A stretch of DNA of 64,000 nt. Origin: JBBATK01 sp044228685. Its GTDB lineage: Bacteria > Bacteroidota > Ignavibacteria > Kapaibacteriales > NICIL-2. This document shows positions 43,810-53,105 of the stretch, piece by piece. Every line of letters begins with the position of its first letter. Within the stretch, counting starts at the first letter, position 1. The position numbers and the translations under genes are program-made. The DNA lies in NCBI GenBank assembly GCA_044228685.1, contig JBGAUL010000020.1, positions 23,078 through 87,077 of the forward strand, in the 5' to 3' direction. The notes below the pieces were generated by a model. It did not search any database. It was not told where the DNA came from and saw only the letters and a list, made by a program, of their open reading frames with translations.

Positions 43810-44841
43810 ATGCAATCATTTACACCTGAACACGATACTCGTCTAGCCGCAATACAGCAATGCAACGCCGTTCTCGATAGTTCTCAACGAATCGTCATAA
43901 CGGCCCACATCAATCCCGATGCAGATGCCATCGGCTCAACCGTCGCCTTAATGTTGTCGCTGAAGGCACAAGGCAAAGATGCATGCGTGATACTGTCTGA
44001 TGCAGTACCCAGCTTTCTGAGTTTCTTGCCTGGTACCTCAGACGTGCGTCATTACAGCTCGGAGAGGGACGACTCAGTCATTCAAAATGCGGATTGCATC
44101 GTATGTGTCGACTTCAACACAATGTCGCGCTGTGGCTCTTTAGGAAGTGTGATCGAGAGTTCTGCAGCACATCGCATGCTCGTTGATCACCATGACGGCG
44201 CTCTAAGTCACTTCGACTCGAAGCTTCATGATATCAATGCGACATCCAGCGCAGAGCTTGTATATCTTCTCATTGCACACGCTGGATCTGTGTATTTGAC
44301 ACCTGAAATCTGCACCAATCTCTACGCCGGACTGATGGCGGATACAGGCAACTTCCGTTTTCCGCGTGTAAATGGAAATACCCACAGAATCGTTGCTCAA
44401 TTGATTGATTGCGGAGCAGATCCGGTGATGATTTACGATACCATGATCAATACATGGACCATAGGGAGAATTCAACTACTGGGAGCAGCGCTGGAGAGTT
44501 TGGAGATACACTTCAAGGGACAGCTTTGTCTGATGATAGTGAGTCAAGACATGCTGGCGCGCAATGGATGTAGTGAAGAAGATCTCGAGAGTTTGGTTCA
44601 ATACACCTTGACCATCGAAGGGGTTCGATGTGGGGTATTGATTAGTGAGCGAGTGTCAAAAGGAGAAATTAAAATGTCGTTTCGATCCAAGGGCGAGTTC
44701 AGTGTGAACACGATAGCAGGTCGCTTTGGAGGTGGAGGACACCGCCACGCCGCGGGAGCACGCAAGGCCGGCGCAAGCTTGGCAAGTGTGCGTGACGAAG
44801 TACTGCAGGCTGTCCAATCCTCACCTGATCTCTATCAGTAG
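43810..44841 (+). CDS. nrnA: DHH-family phosphoesterase, NrnA type (nanoRNase/pAp phosphatase)
   Basis: NrnA-type enzymes degrade very short RNAs and can remove the 3'-phosphate of pAp. The 343-residue product has the DHH motifs AHINPDADAIGS (His33, Asp37, Asp39), VCVDFN (Asp101), VDHHDG (Asp126, His127, His128) and LMADTGNF (Asp178). The DHHA1 domain ends with FGGGGHRHAAGA. The manganese site therefore looks intact. A homologous DHH enzyme that works on cyclic dinucleotides is possible, but the length without a PAS or GGDEF part favours NrnA. Confidence 0.9.
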   Translation: MQSFTPEHDTRLAAIQQCNAVLDSSQRIVITAHINPDADAIGSTVALMLSLKAQGKDACVILSDAVPSFLSFLPGTSDVRHYSSERDDSVIQNADCIVCVDFNTMSRCGSLGSVIESSAAHRMLVDHHDGALSHFDSKLHDINATSSAELVYLLIAHAGSVYLTPEICTNLYAGLMADTGNFRFPRVNGNTHRIVAQLIDCGADPVMIYDTMINTWTIGRIQLLGAALESLEIHFKGQLCLMIVSQDMLARNGCSEEDLESLVQYTLTIEGVRCGVLISERVSKGEIKMSFRSKGEFSVNTIAGRFGGGGHRHAAGARKAGASLASVRDEVLQAVQSSPDLYQ

Positions 44842-44899
44842 ACGAAGACCTTGAGGTCGATACTTTGGCGAATCATTGCATCGCAGCGAAAGCAAAGAT

Positions 44900-45898
44900 T
44901 TATCCCAAGAAGTCCATTAAGGTCTTGCTGAAGAGCCTTGTGCCTGCTTGCAGTGCATACTGCATGGACATTTGGTCTTTGTTGAGATTGAGGATGACTT
45001 GTCCCATGTCCGCATCCTGCACACTGGAACGCAAGTCTGATGTGCGCGTGATATCTTCCTTCAATTGATCTTGCAGAGTCTGTAAGCGAGACTGACGAGC
45101 ACCCAAAGCTGCGTTTCCGCGATCAACTAAGTCCACAAATTGACCGAGATTCTTCACTGAATTTGCCATGTCATTACGCTCTGCGTTTGAGTATGGTTCA
45201 GAGGTTGTGCTTCTCAGCGTACCATCTGACTTGTACATCATTTTGTTGTACGCCGTGATGATCTCATTGAATACTTCTGTTCCTGTTGGTCCAAACACCG
45301 AATCAGCAGTCGTGTTGACCTGTTCAGTGGAATTCGGTGCGATGTTCACGTCACGCTTCTGCATGTTGCCCTTGAATGTCACGCGCAATCCTGAAGGATT
45401 GCTTGCCGATGGAGCATCCTGGACAATTTCGAATGGCAGATTGGTTGTCTCCGGCGGTGTTGGCGTGAGAGATGCACCGGTCGTTTTTGTACCAGAAAAG
45501 ATATAAGCGCCGTTGAAGTTTGCATTCGCATAATCAACAAGAGAATGCAGAAGACCTTTGATTTGCGTGCCAAGCGTTGGGAGCTTGTCTGCATTGTCAA
45601 CTGACATTGAGTCGGTTGTTGTTTGCTTGATCTGAGTTAGGAGCGCTGAGAAATTCTCCAACGTCGCAGACGTATCTACCATCTCATTGATAGCAGACGC
45701 CGCGTTGTCTTGGAAATTCGTTAGACGGGCGATGTTCTGATCATAGTATTGAATACTCATGACCGCAGACGGATCGTCACTGAGATCGACCAGGTTCTTT
45801 CCCGTGTACATCCGTGTCGTATCCTTTTGTTGGCGCACACCAATGTCATTGATGTTTGCCAAATACTGATCGGTCATGTTTGTAGAACTGATACGCAT
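44900..45898 (-). CDS. flgL: Flagellar hook-filament junction protein FlgL
   Basis: FlgL (HAP3) joins the hook to the flagellin filament. The 332-residue product has the flagellin-like N-terminal helix (MRISSTNMTDQYLANI) and C-terminal helix that ends MQYALQAGTRLFSKTLMDFLG. A variable middle sits between them. An excellent Shine-Dalgarno (AGGAGG) precedes the ATG. It follows flgK by eight bases and closes the cluster; no flagellin gene follows in the window. Confidence 0.93.
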   Translation of the reverse strand: MRISSTNMTDQYLANINDIGVRQQKDTTRMYTGKNLVDLSDDPSAVMSIQYYDQNIARLTNFQDNAASAINEMVDTSATLENFSALLTQIKQTTTDSMSVDNADKLPTLGTQIKGLLHSLVDYANANFNGAYIFSGTKTTGASLTPTPPETTNLPFEIVQDAPSASNPSGLRVTFKGNMQKRDVNIAPNSTEQVNTTADSVFGPTGTEVFNEIITAYNKMMYKSDGTLRSTTSEPYSNAERNDMANSVKNLGQFVDLVDRGNAALGARQSRLQTLQDQLKEDITRTSDLRSSVQDADMGQVILNLNKDQMSMQYALQAGTRLFSKTLMDFLG

Positions 45899-45906
45899 AA
45901 ATCCTC

Positions 45907-47346
45907 CTATGCTCCAAGATTGACGATTGTTTTCATTATATCTGAGGTTGTGCTAACCATGCGCGCCGCTGCTTCAAATGCTCGCTGATACTTGATCATG
46001 TTTACTGCTTCTTCGTCGATGTTAACGCCTACAACAGATTCTCGCTGCGATGAAATCTGCGTAACAGTCGCATCTGCTACTGCCTTACTGCTTTGTGCAT
46101 CTGCACCGATGTTTGCCAGTGTTGTCAAAGTCTGACCGTAATACTCACGAGCAGTTTGGTTGCCGATGAATGAAGTGTTGTTGACAAGTTGGCCGATCTG
46201 ACGAATGATATCATTGTTACCTGGTTCTCCAGGAGCCGAAGCAGCAGGGACATCTTGGGGATTTGCAGCCAGGTTTGGATCAACACTGATGTTGAACGCC
46301 GTGATTGGTCCACCGTCGGATGCCACAAAGAACGAGCGACCCGGAGGAGTTGTACCGGTATCATTCAAACCATAGCCGGTCTGACTGATTGAATTGACCT
46401 TTGCAGCAAAAGCGTTGGCTAAGGTGTCGATGTTCTTTGCAACCGAGAATCCGCCACTGGAATCTTTGTCATCCAAAGTGACATTGAAGAACTTGAGTTG
46501 CGATGCGACTTCGCCACCACCCGGTTTTACGGTTCCAAGTGTGGTGCCGCGTGCATCCAGTATGCTCAGTCCGGCTGTTATCTCATGTGATGAAGGATCA
46601 ATTGTTTGATTGAGCTTCACCGTCATTGCTGTGTCATTTACCAAAACGGTAGTGCCGCTCATCGAAATGTTTGCCAGACCGTTGTCGGTTCGAGAAACAG
46701 AGATGTCGCTCAACTTCGATAACTGCTCGATCAACACATTCTGCTTGTCAAGCAAAGTACTCGATGTCTCACCGTCGATTGTTCGCGTACTGTTGATGTT
46801 CGTATTGAGCTCGGCAATGCCTTTGAGAAGACGATTGATCTGGGTAACGTTAGCGTCCATTTGCTGGTACACCTGACCGCGCAACGAGCGCATACTCGAC
46901 GACGTTGTGTTGAAGTTCGTAGCAAGGGCATTGGCGTTACTTAACACGTTGGCACGAAGCGCCATGTCGTCCGGCTTAGCACTCAATTGTTCGATCGAGC
47001 TGAAGAACTTATCCATGCTCGAGTCCAAGCCGTAATCGCTCGGCTCATTAAGCGCATTCTGAACTTGCAGGAAGATCTTATTGTCAGAATCATAATTACT
47101 CTGACGTGACAAGTTGTTGCGCATCTCACGGTCGAGCCATGCTTCACGGTACTGCTTAACGTCATTGGCAACCACTCCCGTACCGATAAAAGTCTGCGGG
47201 TAGTGGGTGGGATCTGTCTCAGATAAAATTACTTCCTGACGTGTATAGCCGGGAGTATTGACGTTCGCAATGTTGTTGGCCGTAACGTCGAGGGCTCGTT
47301 GTTGAGCTCTGAGAGATCGTGCACTAGTTTCGAATGAAGCAAACAT
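45907..47346 (-). CDS. flgK: Flagellar hook-associated protein FlgK
   Basis: FlgK (HAP1) caps the hook below FlgL. The 479-residue product has the rod-type N-terminal motif (ALDVTANNIANVNTPGYTRQ). A coiled middle follows with MRSLRGQVYQQMDANV. The C-terminal motif is GVNIDEEAVNMIKYQRAFEAAARM. Its length is at the short end for FlgK. The gene is 17 bases downstream of flgN, its export chaperone. Confidence 0.94.
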   Translation of the reverse strand: MFASFETSARSLRAQQRALDVTANNIANVNTPGYTRQEVILSETDPTHYPQTFIGTGVVANDVKQYREAWLDREMRNNLSRQSNYDSDNKIFLQVQNALNEPSDYGLDSSMDKFFSSIEQLSAKPDDMALRANVLSNANALATNFNTTSSSMRSLRGQVYQQMDANVTQINRLLKGIAELNTNINSTRTIDGETSSTLLDKQNVLIEQLSKLSDISVSRTDNGLANISMSGTTVLVNDTAMTVKLNQTIDPSSHEITAGLSILDARGTTLGTVKPGGGEVASQLKFFNVTLDDKDSSGGFSVAKNIDTLANAFAAKVNSISQTGYGLNDTGTTPPGRSFFVASDGGPITAFNISVDPNLAANPQDVPAASAPGEPGNNDIIRQIGQLVNNTSFIGNQTAREYYGQTLTTLANIGADAQSSKAVADATVTQISSQRESVVGVNIDEEAVNMIKYQRAFEAAARMVSTTSDIMKTIVNLGA

Positions 47347-47363
47347 GGTCGTGAGTGGATGTT

Positions 47364-47816
47364 TTAAAGTTTCGCGTTGATAACGTGTAGGCGTTGCGAA
47401 CGAACGTGCTCCAGAGTAGCGTTAACACTATTGCGACCGCGCAATGCCAGCACTCGATTGACATTATTGACAAATTGGATCTTCGCGCTAAGTCCGTTCA
47501 TCTTCTCACGCATTTGTATGAGTTCCTGAGCGTGTTCTTGATCGAGCATAGCTGCGAGTCGACGCAGGATCAACCCGCGCGCTTGTGAAATGCTGATTCC
47601 AAACGTCGTGGAGACCAATCGAATGCGTTGTAGTTCGCATTCTTCAATCTGACGGGCGCATAGCTCTTGTTCGGCAGCTATCTCGGCAATTCTGTCTGCG
47701 TCAAAATGGATGAGCGCTTGTTGCTGCTGAGTTGCTGCATCTAGTATACGTTCGAGTGTGTCGTGCTCAACACTGAGCAATCCGAACAACTCCGAGTAAA
47801 ACATCGTGCCTGGCAT
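47364..47816 (-). CDS. flgN: FlgN-type flagellar export chaperone
   Basis: FlgN keeps FlgK and FlgL unfolded for export. The 150-residue product is almost all alpha-helical, with heptad-like repeats (about residues 10-65 and 85-120), as in the FlgN family, but sequence similarity is weak. Position directly before flgK and after flgJ supports the call. The start is the first ATG; a second lies four codons later. Confidence 0.75.
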   Translation of the reverse strand: MPGTMFYSELFGLLSVEHDTLERILDAATQQQQALIHFDADRIAEIAAEQELCARQIEECELQRIRLVSTTFGISISQARGLILRRLAAMLDQEHAQELIQMREKMNGLSAKIQFVNNVNRVLALRGRNSVNATLEHVRSQRLHVINAKL

Positions 47817-47837
47817 AATTGCGTCCCTGCTTAATTG

Positions 47838-48761
47838 TTAGGTGTTTTCTGTGTCTTGTGTTTCAATTGACTGATACTGCTGCATATAGCGTCGTACTTT
47901 GCGCACATATGCTTGTGTCTCTGAGAAGGGAGGAATTCCCTTATACTTCTGCACATTACCCGGTCCTGCGTTGTAGGCTGCAACCGCATGATCCAGTGAA
48001 CCAAATTGCTTCAACATCTTTGCGATATACTCGGTACCGCCGCGGATGTTTTGAGACGGATCAAAGGGATTCGATACATCGAGATCCTTTGCTGTACCGT
48101 TCATCAATTGCATCAATCCTTTAGCGCCAACCGGAGAGACTGCGTTAGGGTTTGCAGCGGACTCAGCAGTGATAATAGCTTTGATGAGTGAAGTCGGTAC
48201 ATTGAAATCACCGGCAGCGTCTTTGATATCACTATCAAAACGAGCTAGCTTATCGTTGATGCGCTCGACAAATGGTGCAGGTTCTGCGGATGGAACGCGG
48301 AGTACTTCCGACTGCACACGCTGGTTTTCCTTCACGGCGTGGTGCTGGGGTAGTCCTGGCTGGTTTTGAGCCTTTTGCGTAATGGTCTGCGGGATCTGAT
48401 CATCACCCGTCAGATGTTTGTACATCATTTGAGCAATGCCCATACCCTTACCGTTTTGCGAGACATAGTCGGCAAACTGCAAGTCGCTGAATCCTTCCAA
48501 AGTCTCGTTTCCAAAGCTCATTTCGCCTTCTTCTTCCTTCTCCTTATCATCCTTGAACAACATTGCTTCGCGCATGGTCTTGTACATTTCATGCACAAAC
48601 ATTGATTCAAAGCCGCGCGCAGCTTTAGCGTAACCGGCTTTTTGCTCCGGACTAAGTTCGCCTAAAGAAGGAGATTCACTCGTTCGTTGGAGCGAATCCA
48701 GACGAGCTCTCTGGAGAGCGAAATTCGTCTGCAATGGCAGCGATGCTACTGATTCATCCAT
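47838..48761 (-). CDS. flgJ: FlgJ-like rod-binding protein fused to a lytic transglycosylase
   Basis: FlgJ assembles the rod and opens the peptidoglycan for it. The 307-residue product has the rod-binding domain at about residues 41-118 (ARGFESMFVHEMYKTM, then GKGMGIAQMMYKHL) and a C-terminal SLT lytic transglycosylase domain at about 180-296. The catalytic Glu200 lies in ITAES, followed by GAKGLMQL and AYNAGPGNV. Enterobacterial FlgJ has a glucosaminidase domain in this place, so the wall-cutting chemistry differs. A sigma-54-like promoter precedes the gene. Confidence 0.9.
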   Translation of the reverse strand: MDESVASLPLQTNFALQRARLDSLQRTSESPSLGELSPEQKAGYAKAARGFESMFVHEMYKTMREAMLFKDDKEKEEEGEMSFGNETLEGFSDLQFADYVSQNGKGMGIAQMMYKHLTGDDQIPQTITQKAQNQPGLPQHHAVKENQRVQSEVLRVPSAEPAPFVERINDKLARFDSDIKDAAGDFNVPTSLIKAIITAESAANPNAVSPVGAKGLMQLMNGTAKDLDVSNPFDPSQNIRGGTEYIAKMLKQFGSLDHAVAAYNAGPGNVQKYKGIPPFSETQAYVRKVRRYMQQYQSIETQDTENT

Positions 48762-48796
48762 GACAGTTCCGTGTGATAATGCACTAGAGGAATTAA

Positions 48797-48812
48797 TACA
48801 ACAACCTTGCCA
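48797..48812 (-). promoter_or_regulatory. Sigma-54-like -24/-12 element before flgJ
   Basis: Read on the minus strand, TGGCAAG-N4-TTGTA has the -24 GG and a TTG at the -12 position with GG-N10-G spacing; the conserved -12 C is T. Its -12 base lies 38 bases before the flgJ ATG, nearly the same distance as the element before flgF. It follows the flgI terminator, where a new promoter is needed. Confidence 0.5.
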
Positions 48813-48941
48813 ATTTTATGGATCGAGAGCTAGGCAAGGCGAGTTTGGGCGTGGAGCGAGGGCCGAAGTGTTTGGTGAATATTGCGCAGAATTGACTCCA
48901 ATTCTGTTGCTTCGCAGCGCAAGAGTATGGAATATGCTGAC

Positions 48942-48980
48942 AAGAAAAAAGGCCTTGAAATCGGGGATTCAAGACCTTTT
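48942..48980 (-). terminator. Terminator after flgI
   Basis: The stem (48947-48962 with 48966-48980, one mismatch and one bulge) has a three-base loop. On the minus strand it is followed by TTTTTTCTT. It lies 18 bases after the flgI stop and separates flgFGAHI from flgJNKL. Confidence 0.85.
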
Positions 48981-48997
48981 ATCTGTCTAAAGTTCAA

Positions 48998-50092
48998 CTA
49001 TTGGATAATCAGCTCGCCCTGTAAAGATCCTGCTTCCTTGAGAGCTTGGAAGATGGAGATAAGGTCACGAGGACTCACTTTGAGTTGAGCCAATGCCTTT
49101 GCGACGTCTTCTACTGTAGCCGTAGCAGGAATCACTACCGGTGGATTACGTTCTTCTTGAGCTGCGATATTTGCAGTTTCTGCCTTCTGTGATGTCCCGA
49201 CGCTAAAAGGAGCCGGCTGTGACATCTGAACTTGTTTTTGGATTTGAATCTCCAGTCCACCGTGAGCAACGACCGCAGGCGTCAATTGTACGTTACCACC
49301 GACTACTACGGTTCCTGTACGTTCGTTGACGATCACGCGACCAGCTACGTCGACGGTAACGGGGGCAGATTCAATGACGGAGATCAACTGCATGACTTGG
49401 GTAGGAGTCGAGCCACTTGGAAGTGTGACTGCAATTGTACCGCCGTCCACAGTTTGAGCAGCATTGGTCAAGTTTGGTAGCTTGTTTATTGCATCGGTTA
49501 CGCGAGTCGCGGTTGTAAAATCCGGATCGTGAAGAATTACTCGTACTTGAGAGTTCTGAACAATGGAAGCATCGACGTTTTTATCGAGGATGCAACCGGA
49601 TGGGACGCGACCACTCGTCGTCAGGTTCTTTCCTGCGCGGGAGCCAAGTGAGCGGACGTCAAATCCACCAACACTTACTGAGCCTTGCGCAAAGCCGTAG
49701 AAAGCACCGTCTGCAGACTGAAGGGGAGTCATAAGTAAGATTCCGCCTTGCAGCGATTCTGCATCACCGGTACTGGATACTTGCACATCGAGCTTCGAGC
49801 CTTTTTTCATAAAGACAGGAACGGTAGCTGTCACCATGACAGCTGCAACGTTTCTCGTGCGCAGATTGAGGTCACGTGGTGTGACGCCAAAGCGCTTGAG
49901 CATGTTGACTACCGATTGAAGGGCAAATCCACTTCGCTGAGAATCACCGGTTTGATTGAGACCGGTTACTAAGCCGTATCCGACAAGCTGAGTGCTACCG
50001 GTTCCTTCAATGCTTGCAACGTCTTTGATACGAGTTGCGAATGCTTCATTGAAGCTTAGACACAATGTCAGGATAAGAGCAATGCGTTTCAT
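48998..50092 (-). CDS. flgI: Flagellar P-ring protein FlgI
   Basis: FlgI forms the P ring around the rod in the peptidoglycan layer. The 364-residue product has a signal peptide (cleaved after AFA, about residue 20) and the family motifs KDVASIEGTGSTQLVGYGLV, GTGD-like GLNQTGD, and the NVAAVMVTATVP strand. The C-terminal motif is VAKALAQLKVSPRDLISIFQALKEAGSL. It is 15 bases downstream of flgH and is the last gene before the terminator. P and L rings together show a Gram-negative flagellum. Confidence 0.95.
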   Translation of the reverse strand: MKRIALILTLCLSFNEAFATRIKDVASIEGTGSTQLVGYGLVTGLNQTGDSQRSGFALQSVVNMLKRFGVTPRDLNLRTRNVAAVMVTATVPVFMKKGSKLDVQVSSTGDAESLQGGILLMTPLQSADGAFYGFAQGSVSVGGFDVRSLGSRAGKNLTTSGRVPSGCILDKNVDASIVQNSQVRVILHDPDFTTATRVTDAINKLPNLTNAAQTVDGGTIAVTLPSGSTPTQVMQLISVIESAPVTVDVAGRVIVNERTGTVVVGGNVQLTPAVVAHGGLEIQIQKQVQMSQPAPFSVGTSQKAETANIAAQEERNPPVVIPATATVEDVAKALAQLKVSPRDLISIFQALKEAGSLQGELIIQ

Positions 50093-50107
50093 AATCGTAT
50101 TTCTCGC

Positions 50108-50683
50108 TTAAAACAGAAAACGTAAGAACTTCGTAAAGAGACCAGGCTCTTGAGCCTTTGTGATTGTTCCTTCGCCGTTATAACTCAGCGTCATGTCGGC
50201 GATGGTGTAAGAGTAAACAGTATTATCCGGGTTGATATCAACAAATCGTACGATGCCGGAAATCACAATGACTTGTGTTTCGCCGTTGATAGTTACTGTG
50301 CGACGACCTTCGATTTTGATTGCATTCAAATTATCTGCTTCGACAATACGTGCAGTAAGTTTTGCTTTGACGTTTTCACTACGAGATGTCTGACCTTGAC
50401 CGCTGAAGTTGTTGCCGGTTCCAATCGATCCAGAAGCAGAGAACTGCTGTGAATTGACAGAGCCGTTCACTCCAAGACTAAGATTCGATGATGTTCCGCT
50501 GTTGGTCTTTGCACCATTATCAGCCTGCACGTCTTCAACAATCAAGATTGTCACAGCATCACCTTTACGTGCTGCCTTTTGATCGCTAAACAATGAGCGA
50601 GTAGCTGCTTCGCCGATCTGAGCGTACGCGGTGCTTCCTGCACACACGAGGCAGAGAAGCCAGAATAAAAGTTTCGTTTTCAT
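50108..50683 (-). CDS. flgH: Flagellar L-ring protein FlgH
   Basis: FlgH forms the L ring in the outer membrane. The 191-residue product has the typical beta core (KGDAVTILIVEDVQADNGAK, then INGETQVIVISGIVRFVDI) and the C-terminal GEGTITKAQEPGLFTKFLRFLF. It is shorter than the E. coli protein. It has a signal peptide ending AYA but no lipobox cysteine at the right place, although FlgH is normally a lipoprotein. It starts one base after the flgA stop. Confidence 0.93.
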   Translation of the reverse strand: MKTKLLFWLLCLVCAGSTAYAQIGEAATRSLFSDQKAARKGDAVTILIVEDVQADNGAKTNSGTSSNLSLGVNGSVNSQQFSASGSIGTGNNFSGQGQTSRSENVKAKLTARIVEADNLNAIKIEGRRTVTINGETQVIVISGIVRFVDINPDNTVYSYTIADMTLSYNGEGTITKAQEPGLFTKFLRFLF

Positions 50684-50684
50684 G

Positions 50685-51443
50685 TTATTTCGATGTAGAA
50701 GAAGGTGGTACCGGTGGGGCGCTCAAGTACACAACTTTACTATCACCCGCAACGGCAGTGTAAATCGTTCCTAAGTCGTCACGACGTACACGTAAACTCT
50801 GACCATTGGTAGCATTGTCTAGAGCTGAGCCCATAGCTCGAACAGTAACAGCGCCTGATTGAATAACTATGGTAACAGCATCACCTCGCTGAATGGCTGA
50901 AGGAGATCCTAATTCTTGTTGGTTGATGACGCCGCCTTGATTGACCGATGCAGTCAGTCGTTGACCAACAACATTCTCAGTGGCTGCATGCTTCATATAG
51001 GTCACATCCATGAGCTTGTATTCCACATCGCTTGGTTGCAGAACTGAGCCACGTTGCAATGAATGAGTTGCAACCGCAACGGTACGACGAAGGGTGATGC
51101 GCACCGGTACATACACGCGACGAAGAATGTTGTCGTTGCGACTGAACACGAGTTGAATTCTTGTTGATCCTGCAAGAGATTCAGGAGCTGCATCGCAACG
51201 CGCTACAACAAAGGGCTGATCAAAGATCTGCTCTTGAATGTCATTGGCGATTTCGAACTCATCAGTCTCTTCGAGTCTATCGTGAAGAAAACTCTCAATG
51301 CCGATTCTCAGTGTTGTTACAGAGAAGCGAGATTGACGAGGTGTCTCTGCATGAAGGAACTCGGCGAAGAAGAGGACTGCGAGCATGATGAGAATCATCA
51401 GATATCGCATTGTTCGATCGCTACTGCTGTTAAATCGTTTCAT
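50685..51443 (-). CDS. flgA: Flagellar P-ring assembly chaperone FlgA
   Basis: FlgA is a periplasmic chaperone for FlgI. The 252-residue product has a signal segment (about residues 13-32). Its C-terminal SAF-like domains show the family motifs RGSVLQPSDVEYKLMD, VVGQRLTASVNQGGVI and GDAVTIVIQSGAVTVRA. AGAGG lies ten bases before the ATG. The gene lies between flgG and flgH, which is common. Confidence 0.9.
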   Translation of the reverse strand: MKRFNSSSDRTMRYLMILIMLAVLFFAEFLHAETPRQSRFSVTTLRIGIESFLHDRLEETDEFEIANDIQEQIFDQPFVVARCDAAPESLAGSTRIQLVFSRNDNILRRVYVPVRITLRRTVAVATHSLQRGSVLQPSDVEYKLMDVTYMKHAATENVVGQRLTASVNQGGVINQQELGSPSAIQRGDAVTIVIQSGAVTVRAMGSALDNATNGQSLRVRRDDLGTIYTAVAGDSKVVYLSAPPVPPSSTSK

Positions 51444-51448
51444 GTTGA

Positions 51449-52240
51449 TTACCTCTTGAGATTGACTGCGGTATTGAGGACGTCGTCTGCTGTTTTAACT
51501 GACTTGGAGTTGATTTCGTATGCACGTTGGGCTACAATCATGTTAACCATTTCGGTTACCAGATCGACGTTGGAGGATTCCAATTGTCCCTGTGCTAACT
51601 CACCGGTATTGTTCGATCCAGGAGTTTCCAAAACCGCTTCACCGGAAGCAGGGGTTTGTTGGTAGGCGTTGTCGCCAATTGCACTGAGACCACCGGGGTT
51701 GATAAATCGAGCGAGTTGAATACGTCCAATCTCACGTTCAGTCATAATGTCTTTTGAGTCCTTCACTGTAATGATACCATCACGTGAGATCTTCAAATCA
51801 GTTGAGTCATCAGGAACGTGGACTTCCGGATCAAGCACATAGCCTTGCGAGGTTACGATTGTGCCATTCTTGTCCATGGTAAAGGAACCATCGCGTGTGT
51901 ACACGATTGTGTTGTCGGGCTTGCGGACTTGAAAGAATCCATTGCCTGTGATGGCCATATCCAAGGTGTTGCCGGTCGGCGTCATCGTTCCTTGCGAGAA
52001 CTCTTTGGTCGTCGCAACCAATTCGGTACCACTACCGATTTGTACTTCGTTGAGTGGTTGGCTTCCGGATGATTGGGTGTTGCCGTAGGGACGGATCGTT
52101 TCGTACAACAGATCCTGGAACTCCGGACGAACCTTCTTGAACCCGGTCGTGTTCACGTTCGCCAGGTTGTTCGAAATGATTTCGATGTATCGCTGCTGCG
52201 AACTAAGTCCGGTTGCTGCTGTTGTTAGTGTCTTATCCAT
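51449..52240 (-). CDS. flgG: Flagellar distal rod protein FlgG
   Basis: FlgG forms the distal rod. The 263-residue product has the N-terminal ANLNVNTTGFKK-type motif (ISNNLANVNTTGFKKVRPEFQDLLYE) and the middle AITGNGFFQV. The C-terminal motif is LESSNVDLVTEMVNMIVAQRAYEINSK. The length is exactly as expected. It follows flgF by 47 bases. Confidence 0.96.
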   Translation of the reverse strand: MDKTLTTAATGLSSQQRYIEIISNNLANVNTTGFKKVRPEFQDLLYETIRPYGNTQSSGSQPLNEVQIGSGTELVATTKEFSQGTMTPTGNTLDMAITGNGFFQVRKPDNTIVYTRDGSFTMDKNGTIVTSQGYVLDPEVHVPDDSTDLKISRDGIITVKDSKDIMTEREIGRIQLARFINPGGLSAIGDNAYQQTPASGEAVLETPGSNNTGELAQGQLESSNVDLVTEMVNMIVAQRAYEINSKSVKTADDVLNTAVNLKR

Positions 52241-52287
52241 CGTGCTGAATCCTTCAGTGTTGTATCGTTTTTTTTATTCACTATCTA

Positions 52288-53070
52288 TTAGCCGATCATG
52301 CGCCCGATATCAATACTCTTTTCAAGAGTTCCATCGTTCGTCGTGATAACACGATGTCCCATTTCGAAAGAGCGTTGAAGATTGATCATACTGATCATCT
52401 CAGTGATGATGTTGACATTCGATCCTTCAAGAAATCCTTGCTTGATCGACACTTCTTCCGGTTTCAGAAAATTGTAATCAGTTTTGTCGGTAGGAGAGAA
52501 CTCCATGCCGGTTGTTCGCTCGAGCGTTTGCGGGTTGTCTACTTTGACGACGGAGATCTTACCGACCATCTGTTCGTTAGCGTAGACTTCTCCGTTGCTG
52601 CCGATGCGCACATTGATTGACTTCTTGTCGTTTTGTAGACCCGAGCCGCCTTGGCGCGCGGTATCAACAATGATGCTGCCTTTGTCGCTTTGCAAAGCTT
52701 TGCCTGAATCGCTCACAACCACACCGCTCTCATCGATTTGAAAGTGTCCGGTGCGAGTAAACGTCTCGTTTCCATCAGCGTCTTGCAGAATGAAGAAGCC
52801 GTCTTTGCCAAGCGCTAGGTCTAAGGGATTGTCAGTTCGTTGGAGGGAGCCCTGACTGAAATCAGTGAATTGATCCATCGGAGCATCTGTCGTTTCCGCC
52901 TCGCCTTTGTTAAAAAGCATGTTTTGGCGGGCTTCAATCAGACTTTGTTCAAAAACGGCGAGTCGCTTAAATCCCACCGTGTTGGCGTTAGCGATATTAT
53001 TCGCCGTCAACTCGAGCTGTGTCTGCTGGGGCATCATCCCCAACGCAGCCGTATAGATTTCTTTGAGCAT
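52288..53070 (-). CDS. flgF: Flagellar proximal rod protein FlgF
   Basis: FlgF belongs to the rod-hook family and lies below FlgG. The 260-residue product has the N-terminal LTANNIANANTVGFKR motif, LALGKDGFFIL, and the C-terminal QGFLEGSNVNIITEMISMINLQRSFE. Its place directly before flgG and its divergence from FlgG argue for FlgF. It is the first gene of the flgFGAHI unit and has a sigma-54-like promoter 36 bases upstream. Confidence 0.92.
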   Translation of the reverse strand: MLKEIYTAALGMMPQQTQLELTANNIANANTVGFKRLAVFEQSLIEARQNMLFNKGEAETTDAPMDQFTDFSQGSLQRTDNPLDLALGKDGFFILQDADGNETFTRTGHFQIDESGVVVSDSGKALQSDKGSIIVDTARQGGSGLQNDKKSINVRIGSNGEVYANEQMVGKISVVKVDNPQTLERTTGMEFSPTDKTDYNFLKPEEVSIKQGFLEGSNVNIITEMISMINLQRSFEMGHRVITTNDGTLEKSIDIGRMIG

Positions 53071-53105
53071 CCTGCACCTTTAGCTGTTTATCCGCTAAAG
53101 ACGTC

